From the NCBI GenBank assembly GCA_016703765.1, contig JADJBL010000003.1, forward strand, positions 186,001 to 250,000: 64,000 nt of DNA, read 5' to 3'. The notes beneath the pieces are model-generated. The model did no database searches. It saw only the letters and a program-made list of their open reading frames with translations, and was not told where the DNA came from. Below, one piece after another: positions 9,571-20,535 of this stretch. Position numbers and translations under genes: made by a program. The number at the start of each line of letters is the position of its first letter. Position 1 is the first letter of the stretch. The stretch comes from Saprospirales bacterium. Its GTDB lineage: Bacteria; Bacteroidota; Bacteroidia; Chitinophagales; Saprospiraceae.

Positions 9571-10674
9571 TCAATTTTTGAAAAGCCCCAGTAGGCGCTC
9601 ACCGGCCTTTAACGAGGACCATTCGCCGTTTATTACTTTATGTTCGATGTGGTCCCATTGTTCCCGGATAGCGGGATGTTCGAAAAAAAGGACGCTCAAT
9701 TTTTCGTGAAGATAGTCCATGAGCCAATATTTTGCCTGTTCCTGGCGCCGGAGTTTAAAATACCCTTTTTCTTTTGCAAAGGTCTGGTATTGCCTGACCT
9801 GGTCCCAGATCTCTTTCATGCCCTGATTCAGGAGGGCGGAGCAGAGGATCACGGGCGGGTCCCAGCCGCTTTCCTTCGGGGGGAAGAGGTGCATGGCACT
9901 GCGGTAAGCCCGGCGGGCTTCCCGCGCCATCTCCATCCGCTCGCCGTCGGCTTTGTTGACGGCGATGAGGTCGGCCATTTCCACGATACCTCGTTTGATG
10001 CCCTGGAGTTCGTCGCCTGCGCCGGGTAGGAGGAGGAGCAGGAAGAAATCGACCATCGAGTGCACGGCGGTTTCGGACTGGCCCACGCCGACGGTCTCCA
10101 CGATGACGGCCTCAAAACCGGCTGCTTCGCAGAGCAGGATGGTTTCGCGGGTTTTGCGGGCCACGCCGCCGAGGGATTCGCCGGCGGGAGAAGGTCTGAT
10201 AAAGGCGTCCGGCTGGGCGCTCAGCTTGTTCATGCGGGTTTTGTCGCCCAGGATGCTGCCCCTGCTCTGTTTGCTGGAAGGGTCGATGGCCAGCACGGCC
10301 ACCTTGAGGCCCTGGTCGATCAGGTACATGCCCATCGCTTCGATGAAAGAGCTTTTGCCGACGCCCGGGGCCCCGGTGATGCCCAGGCGGATGGAGCGGC
10401 CGCTGTAAGGCAGGCAGGCTTCCACTACTTCTCGGGCAAGGGGGGCGTGCTCTGCTTTAAGGCTTTCTACCAGGGTAATGGCCTGGCTAAGCAATACGCG
10501 ATCGCCGGAGCGGATCCCTTCGAGGTAGGCTTCCGCATCCAGGATGGGTTTCTTTTTTCTAAGTTTCGGGTTGTTGGGATTACCTGCTTCCAAGGTTAAA
10601 CTATTTAACGGGGCGACGGCCGAATTTAACAGACCGGTAAAATAAGACAAACGAAGGGCACAGTAAGTTTGCAT
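9571..10674 (-). CDS. meaB: MeaB/ArgK-type G3E GTPase, methylmalonyl-CoA mutase chaperone
   Basis: The P-loop is GAPGVGKSS, followed by IDPSSKQSRGSILGDKTRM, ETVGVGQSE, PGAGDELQGIKRGI and VNKADG, which together are diagnostic. MeaB loads and protects the B12-dependent methylmalonyl-CoA mutase (or a relative). No mutase gene is in the window. The start is uncertain: the only ATG that gives full length is at 10674, but homology begins near PILDAEAYLEGI, so a TTG near 10590 may be used. In that case TTTG, 19 bases and TAAATTCG just upstream would be a fair promoter. It runs into mobA with a 3-base gap and follows paaG on the same strand. Confidence 0.88.
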   Translation of the reverse strand: MQTYCALRLSYFTGLLNSAVAPLNSLTLEAGNPNNPKLRKKKPILDAEAYLEGIRSGDRVLLSQAITLVESLKAEHAPLAREVVEACLPYSGRSIRLGITGAPGVGKSSFIEAMGMYLIDQGLKVAVLAIDPSSKQSRGSILGDKTRMNKLSAQPDAFIRPSPAGESLGGVARKTRETILLCEAAGFEAVIVETVGVGQSETAVHSMVDFFLLLLLPGAGDELQGIKRGIVEMADLIAVNKADGERMEMAREARRAYRSAMHLFPPKESGWDPPVILCSALLNQGMKEIWDQVRQYQTFAKEKGYFKLRRQEQAKYWLMDYLHEKLSVLFFEHPAIREQWDHIEHKVINGEWSSLKAGERLLGLFKN

Positions 10675-10744
10675 CTTAAAAGGTGGTTGGCCATGCAACT
10701 GGTACGCCAGGCTCTCCTTACAGCATGGTTCAACCACCACTTTT

Positions 10745-11524
10745 TTATTTCCCCTTAAAAAGCGGCGCGCGTTTTTCGAGAAATGCGGCCACCCCTTCCC
10801 GATAGTCCTCGCTTTGGCCGGCCTGCATTTGCAATTGCTCCTCCATGGCCAGCTGCTCCATCAGGTTGTTTTTCATGGAAAGGTTCAGAGCCCGCTTGGT
10901 GAGCCCCAGCCCCAGGGTCGGCATTTGGGCCAGATGGGCCGCGATTTTCCACGATTCCACGGCGAATTGTTCGTCGGGGAAAACCTTGTAGATCATCCCC
11001 ATGGCCTCGGCGTCGCGGGCGCCGACCTTTTCGCCGAGCATCATCAGGGCTGCGGCTCTCTGCATACCGATGATACGCGGGAGAAAAAAGGTGCCGCCGC
11101 TGTCGGGAATGAGCCCGATCTTGCTGAAAGCCTGTATGAAGGAGGCCGATTCTTTGGCCACCGTGATATCGCAGGCCAGGGCTATGTTGGCCCCAGCGCC
11201 TGCGGCAACGCCGTTGACTCCGCAGACGATGGGCTTTTCTATTTCCCTGATCAAGAGAATGAGGGGATTGTAATGCTCGCTTAAGATAGTGGTCATGGGA
11301 ATCCGGTTTTCCCCTGTCACTTCATTGAGGTCCTGTCCGGCACTGAAGGCCCGGCCTTCGCCGCTCAGGTAAATAGCGCGGACGGCGGCATTATCCCTCG
11401 ATTCCCGCAGGGCTCTCTGCAGACCGAGCGCCAAATCCCGGTTCAGGCTATTGAACACCGCCGGGCGGTTGAGCATGATGCGCGCTACGCCATTTTCCAG
11501 GGAATACAGAATGGGTTCCTCCAT
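10745..11524 (-). CDS. paaG: Enoyl-CoA hydratase/isomerase, PaaG type
   Basis: 259 residues, the normal crotonase size. GRAFSAGQDLNEV and GVAAGAGANIALACDI form the oxyanion hole, and KIGLIPDSGGTFFLPRIIG carries the Asp typical of PaaG, the 1,2-epoxyphenylacetyl-CoA isomerase of phenylacetate breakdown. Other paa genes are absent, so a general role in unsaturated acyl-CoA isomerisation is also possible. It is the first gene of a minus-strand run with meaB and mobA. A 70-220 base gap before meaB, depending on the meaB start, leaves room for a second promoter. Confidence 0.85.
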   Translation of the reverse strand: MEEPILYSLENGVARIMLNRPAVFNSLNRDLALGLQRALRESRDNAAVRAIYLSGEGRAFSAGQDLNEVTGENRIPMTTILSEHYNPLILLIREIEKPIVCGVNGVAAGAGANIALACDITVAKESASFIQAFSKIGLIPDSGGTFFLPRIIGMQRAAALMMLGEKVGARDAEAMGMIYKVFPDEQFAVESWKIAAHLAQMPTLGLGLTKRALNLSMKNNLMEQLAMEEQLQMQAGQSEDYREGVAAFLEKRAPLFKGK

Positions 11525-11569
11525 CGGATCGACTTTTGCTGCAAGTTAAGCAGAAGGGGAGAAAATTGA

Positions 11570-11577
11570 TATATTTG
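11570..11577 (+). promoter_or_regulatory. -7 promoter element (TATATTTG) for glgP
   Basis: A perfect match to TAnnTTTG on the plus strand, 120 bases before glgP. The transcript would begin just ahead of the GTTTAG array, placing the whole array hairpin in the glgP leader. No -33 TTTG is found at the usual distance (one lies 31 bases upstream). Confidence 0.45.
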
Positions 11578-11604
11578 GCGCTTCTTTGGCGTCTTGGGAC
11601 GCCA

Positions 11605-11682
11605 GTTTAGTATGTTTAGAAAGTTTAGGAGGTTTAGTTCCCTGATTTTCTAAACCTTCTAAACTTACTAAACCTCCTAAAC
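11605..11682. repeat. Inverted tandem-repeat array, 9-bp unit GTTTAGnnn
   Basis: Four GTTTAG units on the left (spacers TAT, AAA, GAG) and four CTAAAC units on the right (11650-11682), separated by a 13-base loop. The arms fold onto each other through the GTTTAG cores while the three-base spacers pair poorly. It ends 14 bases before the glgP start. Sister arrays with the same core are at 47222-47301 and 59858-59938. Confidence 0.85.
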
Positions 11683-11696
11683 ATCATCCAGGCAGT

Positions 11697-13373
11697 ATGC
11701 AAACCTTTACTCCCTTTAAAATACCATATACTCCGGATAAGCGCTTTGGCAAAAAAGTCGCTTATTTCTCCATGGAATTCGCCATCGATCAGGCCCTGAA
11801 GATCTACTCGGGAGGGCTGGGCTATCTCGCGGGTTCGCACATGCGGTCGGCGTTTCAGTTGAAGCAGAATCTGGTGGGCATCGGCATTCTATGGAAATAC
11901 GGTTATTACGATCAGGTTCGCAAGGGGAACGGAGAAATGGACGTATTGCGCCGGGAGCGTTTTTACAATTTTCTCACGGATACGGGTATTATTTTTGATA
12001 TCAACGTCAACCGGGCGCCGGTGAAGGTGAAGGCCTTTTACCTGGCGCCGGAAGTGTTCGGCTCGGCGCCCATGTTCCTGCTGTCTACCGATCTTCCGGA
12101 AAACGACTGGCTGGCGCAGACTATCTCCCACCATCTGTACGACAGCAACACAGAGGCCAAGGTGGCCCAGTATATCCTGCTCGGAAAAGGGGGCGCAAAA
12201 CTGCTCGATCTCCTCGGCTGGGAGCCCGATGTGTATCATTTCAACGAAGCCCATGCCATGCCGGCGGCTTTTCACCTGTATGAAAAATTCCGCGATTTGG
12301 ACGAGGTTCGCGAGCGGATCGTCTTTACGACGCATACCCCGGTTGAAGCCGGCAATGAAAAACACGAGCTCACCCTCCTCGACCACATGAGCTTTTTCGG
12401 CGACCTGACGCTGCCGGAGGTGCGCACCATCGCCGGGGTGAGCGACCAGACCTTTAACCAGACCCTCGCCGGTCTGCGTATGGCCAGGATCGCCAACGGC
12501 GTGTCCAAAATGCACGGAGAAGTGGCCCGGCAGATGTGGGGCGAATACGAGGGCATCAGTCCGATCACCCATGTCACCAATTCGCAAAACCACCTGTACT
12601 GGCACGATCCGGAACTGGACCGGGCCGGTCAAAAGGCTTCCGGATCGGAGGATCTCAAAGCCCGCAAACGAAGCCTGAAACAGAATTTATTTCGCATCGT
12701 AGCCGACCAAACCGGCAAAATTTTCGATCCCGACACCTTGACCATCGTCTGGGCCCGCCGTTTCGCGCGGTACAAGCGCGCCGACCTGATCACCCGCGAT
12801 GCCGGGCGGTTTGAGGCCTTGCTGAGCCATACGGAACGGCCCGTGCAGATCATTTGGGCCGGAAAGCCCTACCCGACGGATCACGATGCCGTGGAAATTT
12901 TCAACCACCTCGTCCATTTGTCTAACGAACACCCCAATATGGCGGTCCTGACGGGCTACGAACTGGGGCTCTCCAAGGCCCTGAAGCAGGGCTCCGATAT
13001 CTGGCTCAACACTCCGCGGATCACCCGGGAGGCCTCCGGGACCAGCGGCATGACCGCCGCCATGAACGGCAGCGTCAACCTGTCCATTCCCGACGGTTGG
13101 GTGCCGGAATTCGGCCAGCACGGGCGCAATGCCTTCGTGCTCCCCGCTGTCGACTCCACGCTGTCCGGTGAAGAGCAGGACCGCATCGACCTGGAAAACC
13201 TCTACCGGGTGCTGGAGGAAGAGGTTCTCCCCCGCTACTACGCTCCGGACGGATCCTGGTGGAAGCTGGTGCGCCAATCCATGCAGGACATTCGCCCCTT
13301 CTTCGACGCCGACCGCATGGCCCGGGAGTATTATGAGGTGATGTATGGGGTTTGGGCAACGATTCCGCTCTAA
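11697..13373 (+). CDS. glgP: Alpha-glucan (glycogen) phosphorylase, short GT35 type
   Basis: 558 residues, matching the shorter alpha-glucan phosphorylase subfamily rather than the 800-residue E. coli enzyme. KVAYFSMEFAID and IYSGGLGYLAGSH open the N-terminal domain, VYHFNEAHAMPAAF and VWARRFARYKRADL are in the middle, and TPRITREASGTSGMTAAMNG carries the region that binds pyridoxal phosphate and substrate phosphate. It releases glucose-1-phosphate from glycogen in the cytoplasm. It is a single gene with a promoter-like element and a repeat array in front of it, and ends 39 bases before the PKD protein. Confidence 0.92.
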   Translation: MQTFTPFKIPYTPDKRFGKKVAYFSMEFAIDQALKIYSGGLGYLAGSHMRSAFQLKQNLVGIGILWKYGYYDQVRKGNGEMDVLRRERFYNFLTDTGIIFDINVNRAPVKVKAFYLAPEVFGSAPMFLLSTDLPENDWLAQTISHHLYDSNTEAKVAQYILLGKGGAKLLDLLGWEPDVYHFNEAHAMPAAFHLYEKFRDLDEVRERIVFTTHTPVEAGNEKHELTLLDHMSFFGDLTLPEVRTIAGVSDQTFNQTLAGLRMARIANGVSKMHGEVARQMWGEYEGISPITHVTNSQNHLYWHDPELDRAGQKASGSEDLKARKRSLKQNLFRIVADQTGKIFDPDTLTIVWARRFARYKRADLITRDAGRFEALLSHTERPVQIIWAGKPYPTDHDAVEIFNHLVHLSNEHPNMAVLTGYELGLSKALKQGSDIWLNTPRITREASGTSGMTAAMNGSVNLSIPDGWVPEFGQHGRNAFVLPAVDSTLSGEEQDRIDLENLYRVLEEEVLPRYYAPDGSWWKLVRQSMQDIRPFFDADRMAREYYEVMYGVWATIPL

Positions 13374-13380
13374 AAAGTAT

Positions 13381-13421
13381 CTTCCTCATGAATTTTAACA
13401 AAATCCCATCCCATGAGGAAG
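13381..13421 (+). promoter_or_regulatory. Hairpin that buries the start codon of the PKD surface protein
   Basis: CTTCCTCATG (13381-13390) is a perfect 10-bp complement of CATGAGGAAG (13412-13421), with a 21-base loop. The ATG of the next gene (13413-13415) lies inside the right arm. In RNA the stem would close the start codon. The left arm begins 8 bases after the glgP stop. Confidence 0.5.
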
Positions 13422-16400
13422 CCGTTTACACTAATTCCAGCTATTGTTCTGGCATTCTTTCTTCTTTCTTCCGCGGGCGTGCGCGCCCAACTTCAGGATA
13501 CTGCTTTTATCGTGGGACCCACCGAGGTGTGTATCGGTCAATGTGCCACCTATTTCATACAAGGTCTTTCTCCCAACTGCCCAAACTCCTACTTATGGTT
13601 TTTGAGCAACGGGGTTACCCTGACTAACAACCCGGGGGGCACCCAGACCGGCATCACCATCTGCTGGGATCAGATCATCGGTTTTCAGCCGGGGGTTTAC
13701 ACCCTTTTTTCGGAGGTAGATTGTCCCGTGGAGGTCATTCCCCTCACCATCCTGGTTCAGGATTTTTTTCAACCCGAAATTTATCCATTCACGAATTCCG
13801 CCTGCGGGATCGACAGCCTGGTGTCCAGCACGGACTGCCTGGCGGCCTGTGCCAACAGTACGGTCACGTATGCGACGGAGGCACTCTCCGCCCCTCCGAC
13901 GGGCAGCGGCCTGGTCTGGACCGTGTCGGGCGCGCAGAGCTATACGGTAGAGGATAATTTTATCACCGTGACCTGGGGCAGCCAGGGCACGGGGTTCATC
14001 GCGCTCATCGTCAACGGCATTTGCCCGGGCGAAAATTCGATCTGCGTAGAGATCCTCGACGAGCCCGTGGCCGATTTTACCACCCAACCCCCTCCAAATG
14101 CAGGAGTAGTGAGTATATGCGAAGGACAGACCGTCTTTTTTCGAAAACGGGAGCCAGGGAGCGGACGTGTACGGATGGTTTTTTGACGTGCTGGGGGTCT
14201 CGACCCAGGCGAACACGGAATTCACTTTCAATACTCCAGGAACTTACGAGGTGAGCCTCGTGGCCCGCAATGAATGCGGTTGCAGCGATACCACTTCCAT
14301 GACCGTTCAGGTAGAAGCGGCCGAACCTCCGCTGATCTATTGCACGGGCTCGGTCTGCGCCGGCGAAACAGTGACCTACATTACCGCAGCCAATTGCACG
14401 ACCTATAACTGGAACGTGGTGGGCAGCGCCAATATCCTCGGCGGCGGAGGACCCACAGACAACTCCATCACCATCGAATGGCTCGATGGACCCTACGGGA
14501 TCATCGAGCTCGACGTTAGCGCCTGCGCGACGACTTATTGCTCGGAAGGCCTTGTGGAACGAATACCCGTGATGACGCCCAACGCGCCGATCGAAGGCCC
14601 GAATGAGGTATGCCGGGGAGAAACAGTCACCTACGCCATACCCGAATACGACGGCTCCAGCTATGCGTGGACGGTGTCCAGCCAGGGCCAGATCGTCGCA
14701 GGGCAGGGCACCAACCAGGTTACCGTGCTCTGGGATGGCGTCCTGACCACCGGCCTGACCGAATGGGTGCAGGTCGAGTACGAAAATTGTTTTCTGGAAT
14801 GCTCGGGCATGAGCATCCTGCCGGTGGGCATTTTGAACGAATTCTACCTCAGCGGCCCCATCGTGGCCTGCGACGGTTCATCCAGCTCCTATTTGGCGAA
14901 TAACCTCTATCCGCTCGGCGGACCCAACTGGAACTGGGAAGTGCAAAACACCGGCGGCGCCGTCCTCTGGAACTCCGCCGTTCCCGCGCCCGGCGCCACG
15001 ATCAACTGGGCCTTCGGGCCGGGAACATACCGCGTGCAGGCTACCACGGCCAGCCCGGGGCTTTATTGCCAGGATGTGTACTCCGTGATAGTAGTTGTGA
15101 ACGAGCTTCCCGGGGCGCCCACGGCCATCGACGGTCCGGCGCTGATCTGCCCGGGCAACGCCGGCACTTATACGGCCGTATCCGGCCAACCCAACAGCAT
15201 TTTCGACTGGACGATCAACGACGGGGGCCTTATCAGCACCCAGCAAGGCAATTCCGTCGTATTGACCTGGGGCGCTGCGCCGCCTTACGAACTGTCGGTC
15301 ACCCAAAGCAGTCCGGGCGGCCCGGCCTGCACCTCGGGTCCGGCGACGCTGGTGTTGCAGACGATTTCGAACCTAAGCCTGAGCGCCCCGAGCGAAAGCT
15401 GCATTGAAGGGACCTCTATCCTTAGCGCGGACAACCTGGCCGCAAGCGGATACAACTGGTCATTCAACCCGACAGATGCCGGAACCATCCTTTCCGGCGC
15501 CGGAACGCATGAGGTCGAGGTCCTTTGGCACGTTTCGGGCCCGGTCTCGGTGGATGTGTCGTTTTGTGGCGAATCGGCCAATGCCAATCTGGCCATCAAC
15601 CCCTTTCCAAACCCCGACCCGGTATTCCCGACCGGGGTTTGCACGGGGAGCACGGAACAGATTACGACGGCCACGCCTTTTGCCGCGTATCAATGGCTGG
15701 ATGAAAACGGCGTTTTGGTTTCGGCCGCACCCGACCCGCAATTGGGTCCCGGCGCATACGAACTGGTGGTGACCAACGCCGCAGGCTGCGAGGCGAATAC
15801 CAGTTTTACGATCGAAGAATACCCTCTGCCGGAGGTCATAGCTACCACACCCGACGCTTCGGGTTATTGTACCGTTCCGCACGCTACCTTGTATGGCACC
15901 GCGACCGGATCGGGGTATGACTACCAATGGTATTACAACGGAGCGCCCGTGGGCGGCAACACTTCGAGTTTTGTAGATATCGGCTTTGGGCTATACTATG
16001 TTGAGGTGACCGACGCCAACGGTTGTACCGCTGTGTCCAATACCATGGAGATCTTCCTCTATTGCCCTGCCGACGGCAGCACCACAGGGGGAGGTATGTG
16101 CATCCCGGGCGGTGGAGGAGGAGTGCCGACTTCCTGCGATCCGGGTACCAGTGTACAGTTTCAAATATTACCTCCTACTGCTGATTGCGCGGAGGGCGTG
16201 TTTCAGGATATTTCGCCGGACGTAGTGCCCGGTTCCCTGGTCTGGTCATTTGGCGACGGGACGGGGAGCAACAATCAGGGTCCGATATTAAACCATATTT
16301 ACAGCCAGGCGGGTTTTTATGAAGTCATGCTGACGGGAATCTCCATCTCGACGGGAGAATTATGCTGGGACTCCCACATCGTCACGATCCCCGCAGCGGC

Positions 16401-19400
16401 CGATTTTTACGCCGGTCCGGGCTGTGAGGCCGGTCTGACTCAATTTACCGACCGCTCTACATTCGTTCCAACGGAAACGATCACCGACTGGGCCTGGGAT
16501 TTCGGCGACCCCGCCAGCGGCGCGGCCAATTTTTCAAACCTGCAATCCCCTGGCCATTCTTACGCAAATGCAGGCATTTACACTGTAACCCTCACCATCA
16601 CAGCGGCAGGTGGTTGCCAGTCGTCCATCGCCCGCCAGGTCGAGGTCCATCCGTTACCGGTACTTGCCTTTGACCTGCCCGCCTTCAATTGCGAGGGAAC
16701 GCCCCTCGAATTCATTGCGCAAGCCCCGCCCGAGGTGATCAGCGTGGGCTGGGATTTCGGCGATCCGGGCAGCGGCAATGCCAATGAGGCGAGCAGTTTT
16801 TCTACATTTCATGCATTTTCCAATGCGGGTCCCTATTCGGTCGGTCTCGAAGGCACGACCGTTTACGGCTGCATAGGCACGGCCTCCCTACCCCTGACGG
16901 TGGACCCCAACGGATTGAGCGGGGATATTTCATCGGTTCCGGATCCACCGCAGTTTTGCGAGGGAGAGCAGGCTACCCTGACTTCGCCGGCTGGGGGTAT
17001 CTCCTGGTCCTGGTCGGATGGGCAGAGCACCGAATCGGTCGATGTGCTCGTGGAGGATGTTTTCGAAGTGACTCTCACCGACGCCATGGGCTGTCAATAC
17101 ACGCCCGATCCAATAACAGTGGATGTAATTCCGGCGCCCAACGCCGTGATTTCGGCAGTAGAATACAACGAATACGGCCAGCCCGTGGGCATTTTTTTCA
17201 ACGCCTATTCCACCTGCGAAGGGGAGGACGTGTTTTTGCAAATCGAAGGCGCCCCCGGCTATACTTATACCTGGTCGAACGGCGATACCGGCGATGAAAC
17301 GGTGTATGCCGATTGGCGGAATAATGCGCTGACGGTTGGGATCCACCCGATCACCGTGCTGGTCGTGGACCAAAGCACGGGATGCACCACCACCATCGGA
17401 CCTTTTAATGTGACGGTGAATGCCTTGCCGGACCCCTTCCAGATCCAGGCATCCAACAATCCGGCCTGCGCCGGGCTGCCGACGGCGCTATCTGTGGCGA
17501 GCCCCGATCCGTCGCTGACCTATGTCTGGACGACCGGCGAAACCGGCGCCTCCATCGAGGTGGTCCTTCCGGGCGACTACAACGCCGTGGCCATCAACGC
17601 CAGCGGATGCAGACGGGACGGCGATACCCAGGTGACGGTGCAACCTGGACCCTATCTGGGCTCTATCCCCTCCGGCTGCCATACCCAGTGCAACCCGGAC
17701 ACGATCTGCATCCCCGATCTGGCCGGCGTCGTGAGCTATCAATGGTATTTCGGCGGCGTGCCTATCCCGGCGCCGCAGGGGACCGTAGCCGACCTTCCCA
17801 TTACCCAAAGCGGGGTCTATTTTGTAGAAATGGTCGATTTGTTGGGCTGCACCGCTACTTCCGAGCCCTTGATCCTCGACCTGTACGACGGCTACGGGAC
17901 TATTTCGGGGAATGTGTACATGGATGTGAACGAAAACGGGATCATCGACGGTCCGGATACGCTGGTGCAGGGCGTGGGGATCGAACTGTGGGAGGCGGGC
18001 GCGCTGGTGGGATCGGTATTTAGCGGGCTGAACGGGGCTTACAGTTTTCCGAATATTCTTTCGACCGATTATACAGTACAACTCGATACGAGCAGCATCC
18101 CGGCACAAACCACGTACTATCAGATTTGGCAGGCCGACGCCAGCCTGGTGGGCTGCGACGACAGCGAAACGCTCAACTGGCTGTTGACGCCTTTTTGCGC
18201 CCCGACATTTTCAACGCTTAACCTGGCGGCTTGCCAGGGGGAAGGCATCGACTTCATGGGCGTGTCGATCCCTGCGGGAGGCAGTTCTCAATTCAGCCTT
18301 CAAAATACGGGAGGCTGCGACTCGCTCCTGACCGTGGTGGTCGCGGAATTATTGCCGGATGCGGAGTTTGTCAATCTGGTGGGCTGCGAAGGATCGACCG
18401 TAACTTTTAACGGAGTTCCTCTGCTGCCAGGCACCCAGACCGATTTTCTGTTCTCCAACAGCGCCGGCTGCGATTCGACGGTGACCGTGACGGTAGTCGC
18501 TGTCGCCGGAGATACCACGACAGTGGCCCTGGAGGTTTGCCCGAACGAGACGATCAATTACCTCGGTCTGACGCTGGAAGCGGGGGATGAGGTGGAAATC
18601 GTGCTGAGCAACTGGCAGGGCTGCGACTCGCTGATCCAGGTTTCCGTAACGGGTTTCCCGGAGGTGGTTTGGGACGCCACTTCGGACCCATCCTGCTGGA
18701 ATAGCGGCAACGGCAGTATTTTATTGAATATTCAGCAAGGGGATGGGCCTTTCCAGTTTTCCCTGAATGGGGGCGGGGTGCAGACCGGGCCTTTATTTGA
18801 GGACCTTCCGGCAGGAGCTTATACGATTGAAATTACCGATATAAATGGTTGTTCCTACGAAGGCCCTGCAAACGTGGAAGAAATACCGCCCATAACGGCC
18901 CAGGTCGATGTAGGGGCCTGGGATTGCAAGTCGTTCAGTGCCCAGGTGTTTGCTTCCCTGCTCTCGGGGCAGGGGAATTTCAGTTGGCCGGACAACTCCG
19001 GCGGGCCTTTCTGGGACGCGGAAACGCCGGGCGTCTATACCCTCCAGATCCAGAACCAATGCGAAACGGTGATGCAGAGCTTTGAGGTGGTGTTGCCCGA
19101 CGACATCGCCCTCAGCCCGGTTTATCTGCCGAACATGTTTTCGCCCAACGGGGACGGGATCAACGATTCCTTCCGGGGCTATGCGGCCGACGGCGTGCAG
19201 GTATTGAGTTATGAATTGCTGGTGTTCGACCGCTGGGGAAATCTCTTGTTCGAGGCCGGCGACCTGGAAAGCGGCTGGGACGGGCGATTGAATTTCAAGC
19301 CCATGGACCCGGCGGTATTCGTGTACTACATTCGTGCGACTTTCGTCAATTGCGGACAGGAGCAGAGCGTCTTCAAGAAGGGAGATGTGACATTGATCCG

Positions 19401-19404
19401 CTAA
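13413..19404 (+). CDS. Giant PKD-domain surface protein with gliding-motility-type T9SS C-terminal domain (one frameshift)
   Basis: About 1996 residues. A signal peptide (cleaved near SAGVRAQ) is followed by many Ig-like/PKD-type domains with repeated themes (CEGQ/CPGN openings, WTVSGAQ-like, WSFGDGTGSNNQGP, WAWDFGDPASGAANF). There is an SdrD-B-like module (SGNVYMDVNENGIIDGPD, near 17900-18100), three short LxxCxGxxI repeats near 18200-18650, and a type B sorting domain starting LPNMFSPNGDGINDSF at about 19129. That domain directs export by the T9SS and attachment to the cell surface. It is probably an adhesin. The frame breaks at 14136-14141, where six T in a row should be five. Confidence 0.88.
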
Positions 19405-19440
19405 AGATATCCCTTGTTAGCTCCTAAATAGGGAAGAAGC

Positions 19441-19500
19441 CCCGCCATTTCGGCGGGACTTGTGCTGAAGTGGAGTCCCCCAAACCTGGGGACTCTTTTA
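19441..19500 (+). terminator. Tandem terminator hairpins after the PKD protein
   Basis: Two stems follow each other: CCCGCC/GGCGGG (19441-19457) and GAGTCCCC/GGGGACTC (19473-19495), the second followed by TTTT. It marks the end of the plus-strand transcript against the convergent gene that stops at 19498. Confidence 0.75.
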
Positions 19501-20418
19501 CTTTTTATCGTCGCCATCGTCGATGATGGCATCGTCGATGAGGTGGTCGCCATCGCCGTCGTGGTCGTCAGATCCTTTGATCTCGCCTTCCTTCTTCTTT
19601 TTGGCCACGTGGTCGGGGTCCTGGGACAGGGTGATTTTGCCCTCTTCCTTTTTCCCGGTGTTGTGGTAATCGCCTTCTGCGAAGCGCTTGGCTTTTTCGA
19701 AGAAATCGTCCTTGCCGCTCAGTTCGCTCTGGCTCAGTTTGGCGGTGGTTTTGGGAGGCTCGTCGCTAAATTCTTTGGCTTTTTCGACGAATTCATCCAT
19801 GGTGGAGGTGGTATCGTCGATGGTCTTTTTTGCGTCTTTGACGATGGAAGATTCCTCCTGTTCTTTGGCCGCTTCCTCCTGGGCTTTTTCGAAGAGCTCG
19901 TTGAACTTTTCGCCCGCTTTTTCCGCAGCGGATTTGAAGGTCTTCAGGGCCTCCTTGCCGGTTTCCATGACTTGTTCGCCCACTTTCTCGGCCGTTTGTT
20001 TTGCTTTTTCGAGCATGGGGTTGGCCGGTTCGTCTGCCGGTTCGAGCAGCAGAGGGGTCGTGGTTTCGGGGGACTCGAGGAGGGAGTCCGGGTCGGTGAT
20101 GGGCGTAATTACTTTGGCGGTCGTGTCTGGAACAGGAGTGGTTTCTGTTTTTGGAGGCTCGGGCTCGTCTTTGCCGAACATATCCTTGGTCACATCTTCG
20201 GCAAAGTTTTTTGCAGAGTGGTAAGCTTTTTCGCCGGCGTCGAGGATCTTGTCGCCGACATCCTGAGCGATATCCTTCGCTTTTTCGACGACTTCTTCGG
20301 TTTGGTCTTTGATCTTGGCGCCGATATCTTCTGCCTTGTCCACAACTTTTTCAGTGGCCGATTTGGTGACGGCTTTGGCTCCGAAGAGCAATTTTTTCAT
20401 GTCATTGAGGATACCCAT
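19498..20418 (-). CDS. LEA/apolipoprotein-like amphipathic helical protein
   Basis: About 306 residues from the ATG at 20418 (MGILND). The N-terminal ~90 and the middle ~100 residues are made of short repeats of the type KxxxKAKDxAxxVGDKI, as in LEA-like or YtxH-like stress proteins, with a Pro/Thr-rich stretch between (TETTPVPDTTAKVITPI). The C-terminus is very acidic (DDHDGDGDHLIDD). There is no signal peptide, so it is probably cytoplasmic. A role in desiccation or membrane protection is inferred from composition only. Confidence 0.6.
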   Translation of the reverse strand: MGILNDMKKLLFGAKAVTKSATEKVVDKAEDIGAKIKDQTEEVVEKAKDIAQDVGDKILDAGEKAYHSAKNFAEDVTKDMFGKDEPEPPKTETTPVPDTTAKVITPITDPDSLLESPETTTPLLLEPADEPANPMLEKAKQTAEKVGEQVMETGKEALKTFKSAAEKAGEKFNELFEKAQEEAAKEQEESSIVKDAKKTIDDTTSTMDEFVEKAKEFSDEPPKTTAKLSQSELSGKDDFFEKAKRFAEGDYHNTGKKEEGKITLSQDPDHVAKKKKEGEIKGSDDHDGDGDHLIDDAIIDDGDDKK

Positions 20419-20535
20419 ATCGATAATTGGTTTTTTGATTTCCAGGGACAAGTTAGGGGTTTTTCCCCGCCTTTGGCCGCAACATTTATTATTTATCGCT
20501 ACCTTTTCGGCCATGCAAATTGATTCCAACAAAAT

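Noticed and set aside
10590..10674. Firm choice of the meaB start
   Set aside because: ATG at 10674 and TTG near 10590 are both possible, and neither has a decisive ribosome-binding or promoter signal.
19462..20523. Long plus-strand frame opposite the helical protein
   Set aside because: It is dominated by Phe, Val and Gly in the low-complexity pattern expected when Lys/Asp/Glu codons are read backward. The minus-strand frame is the natural one.
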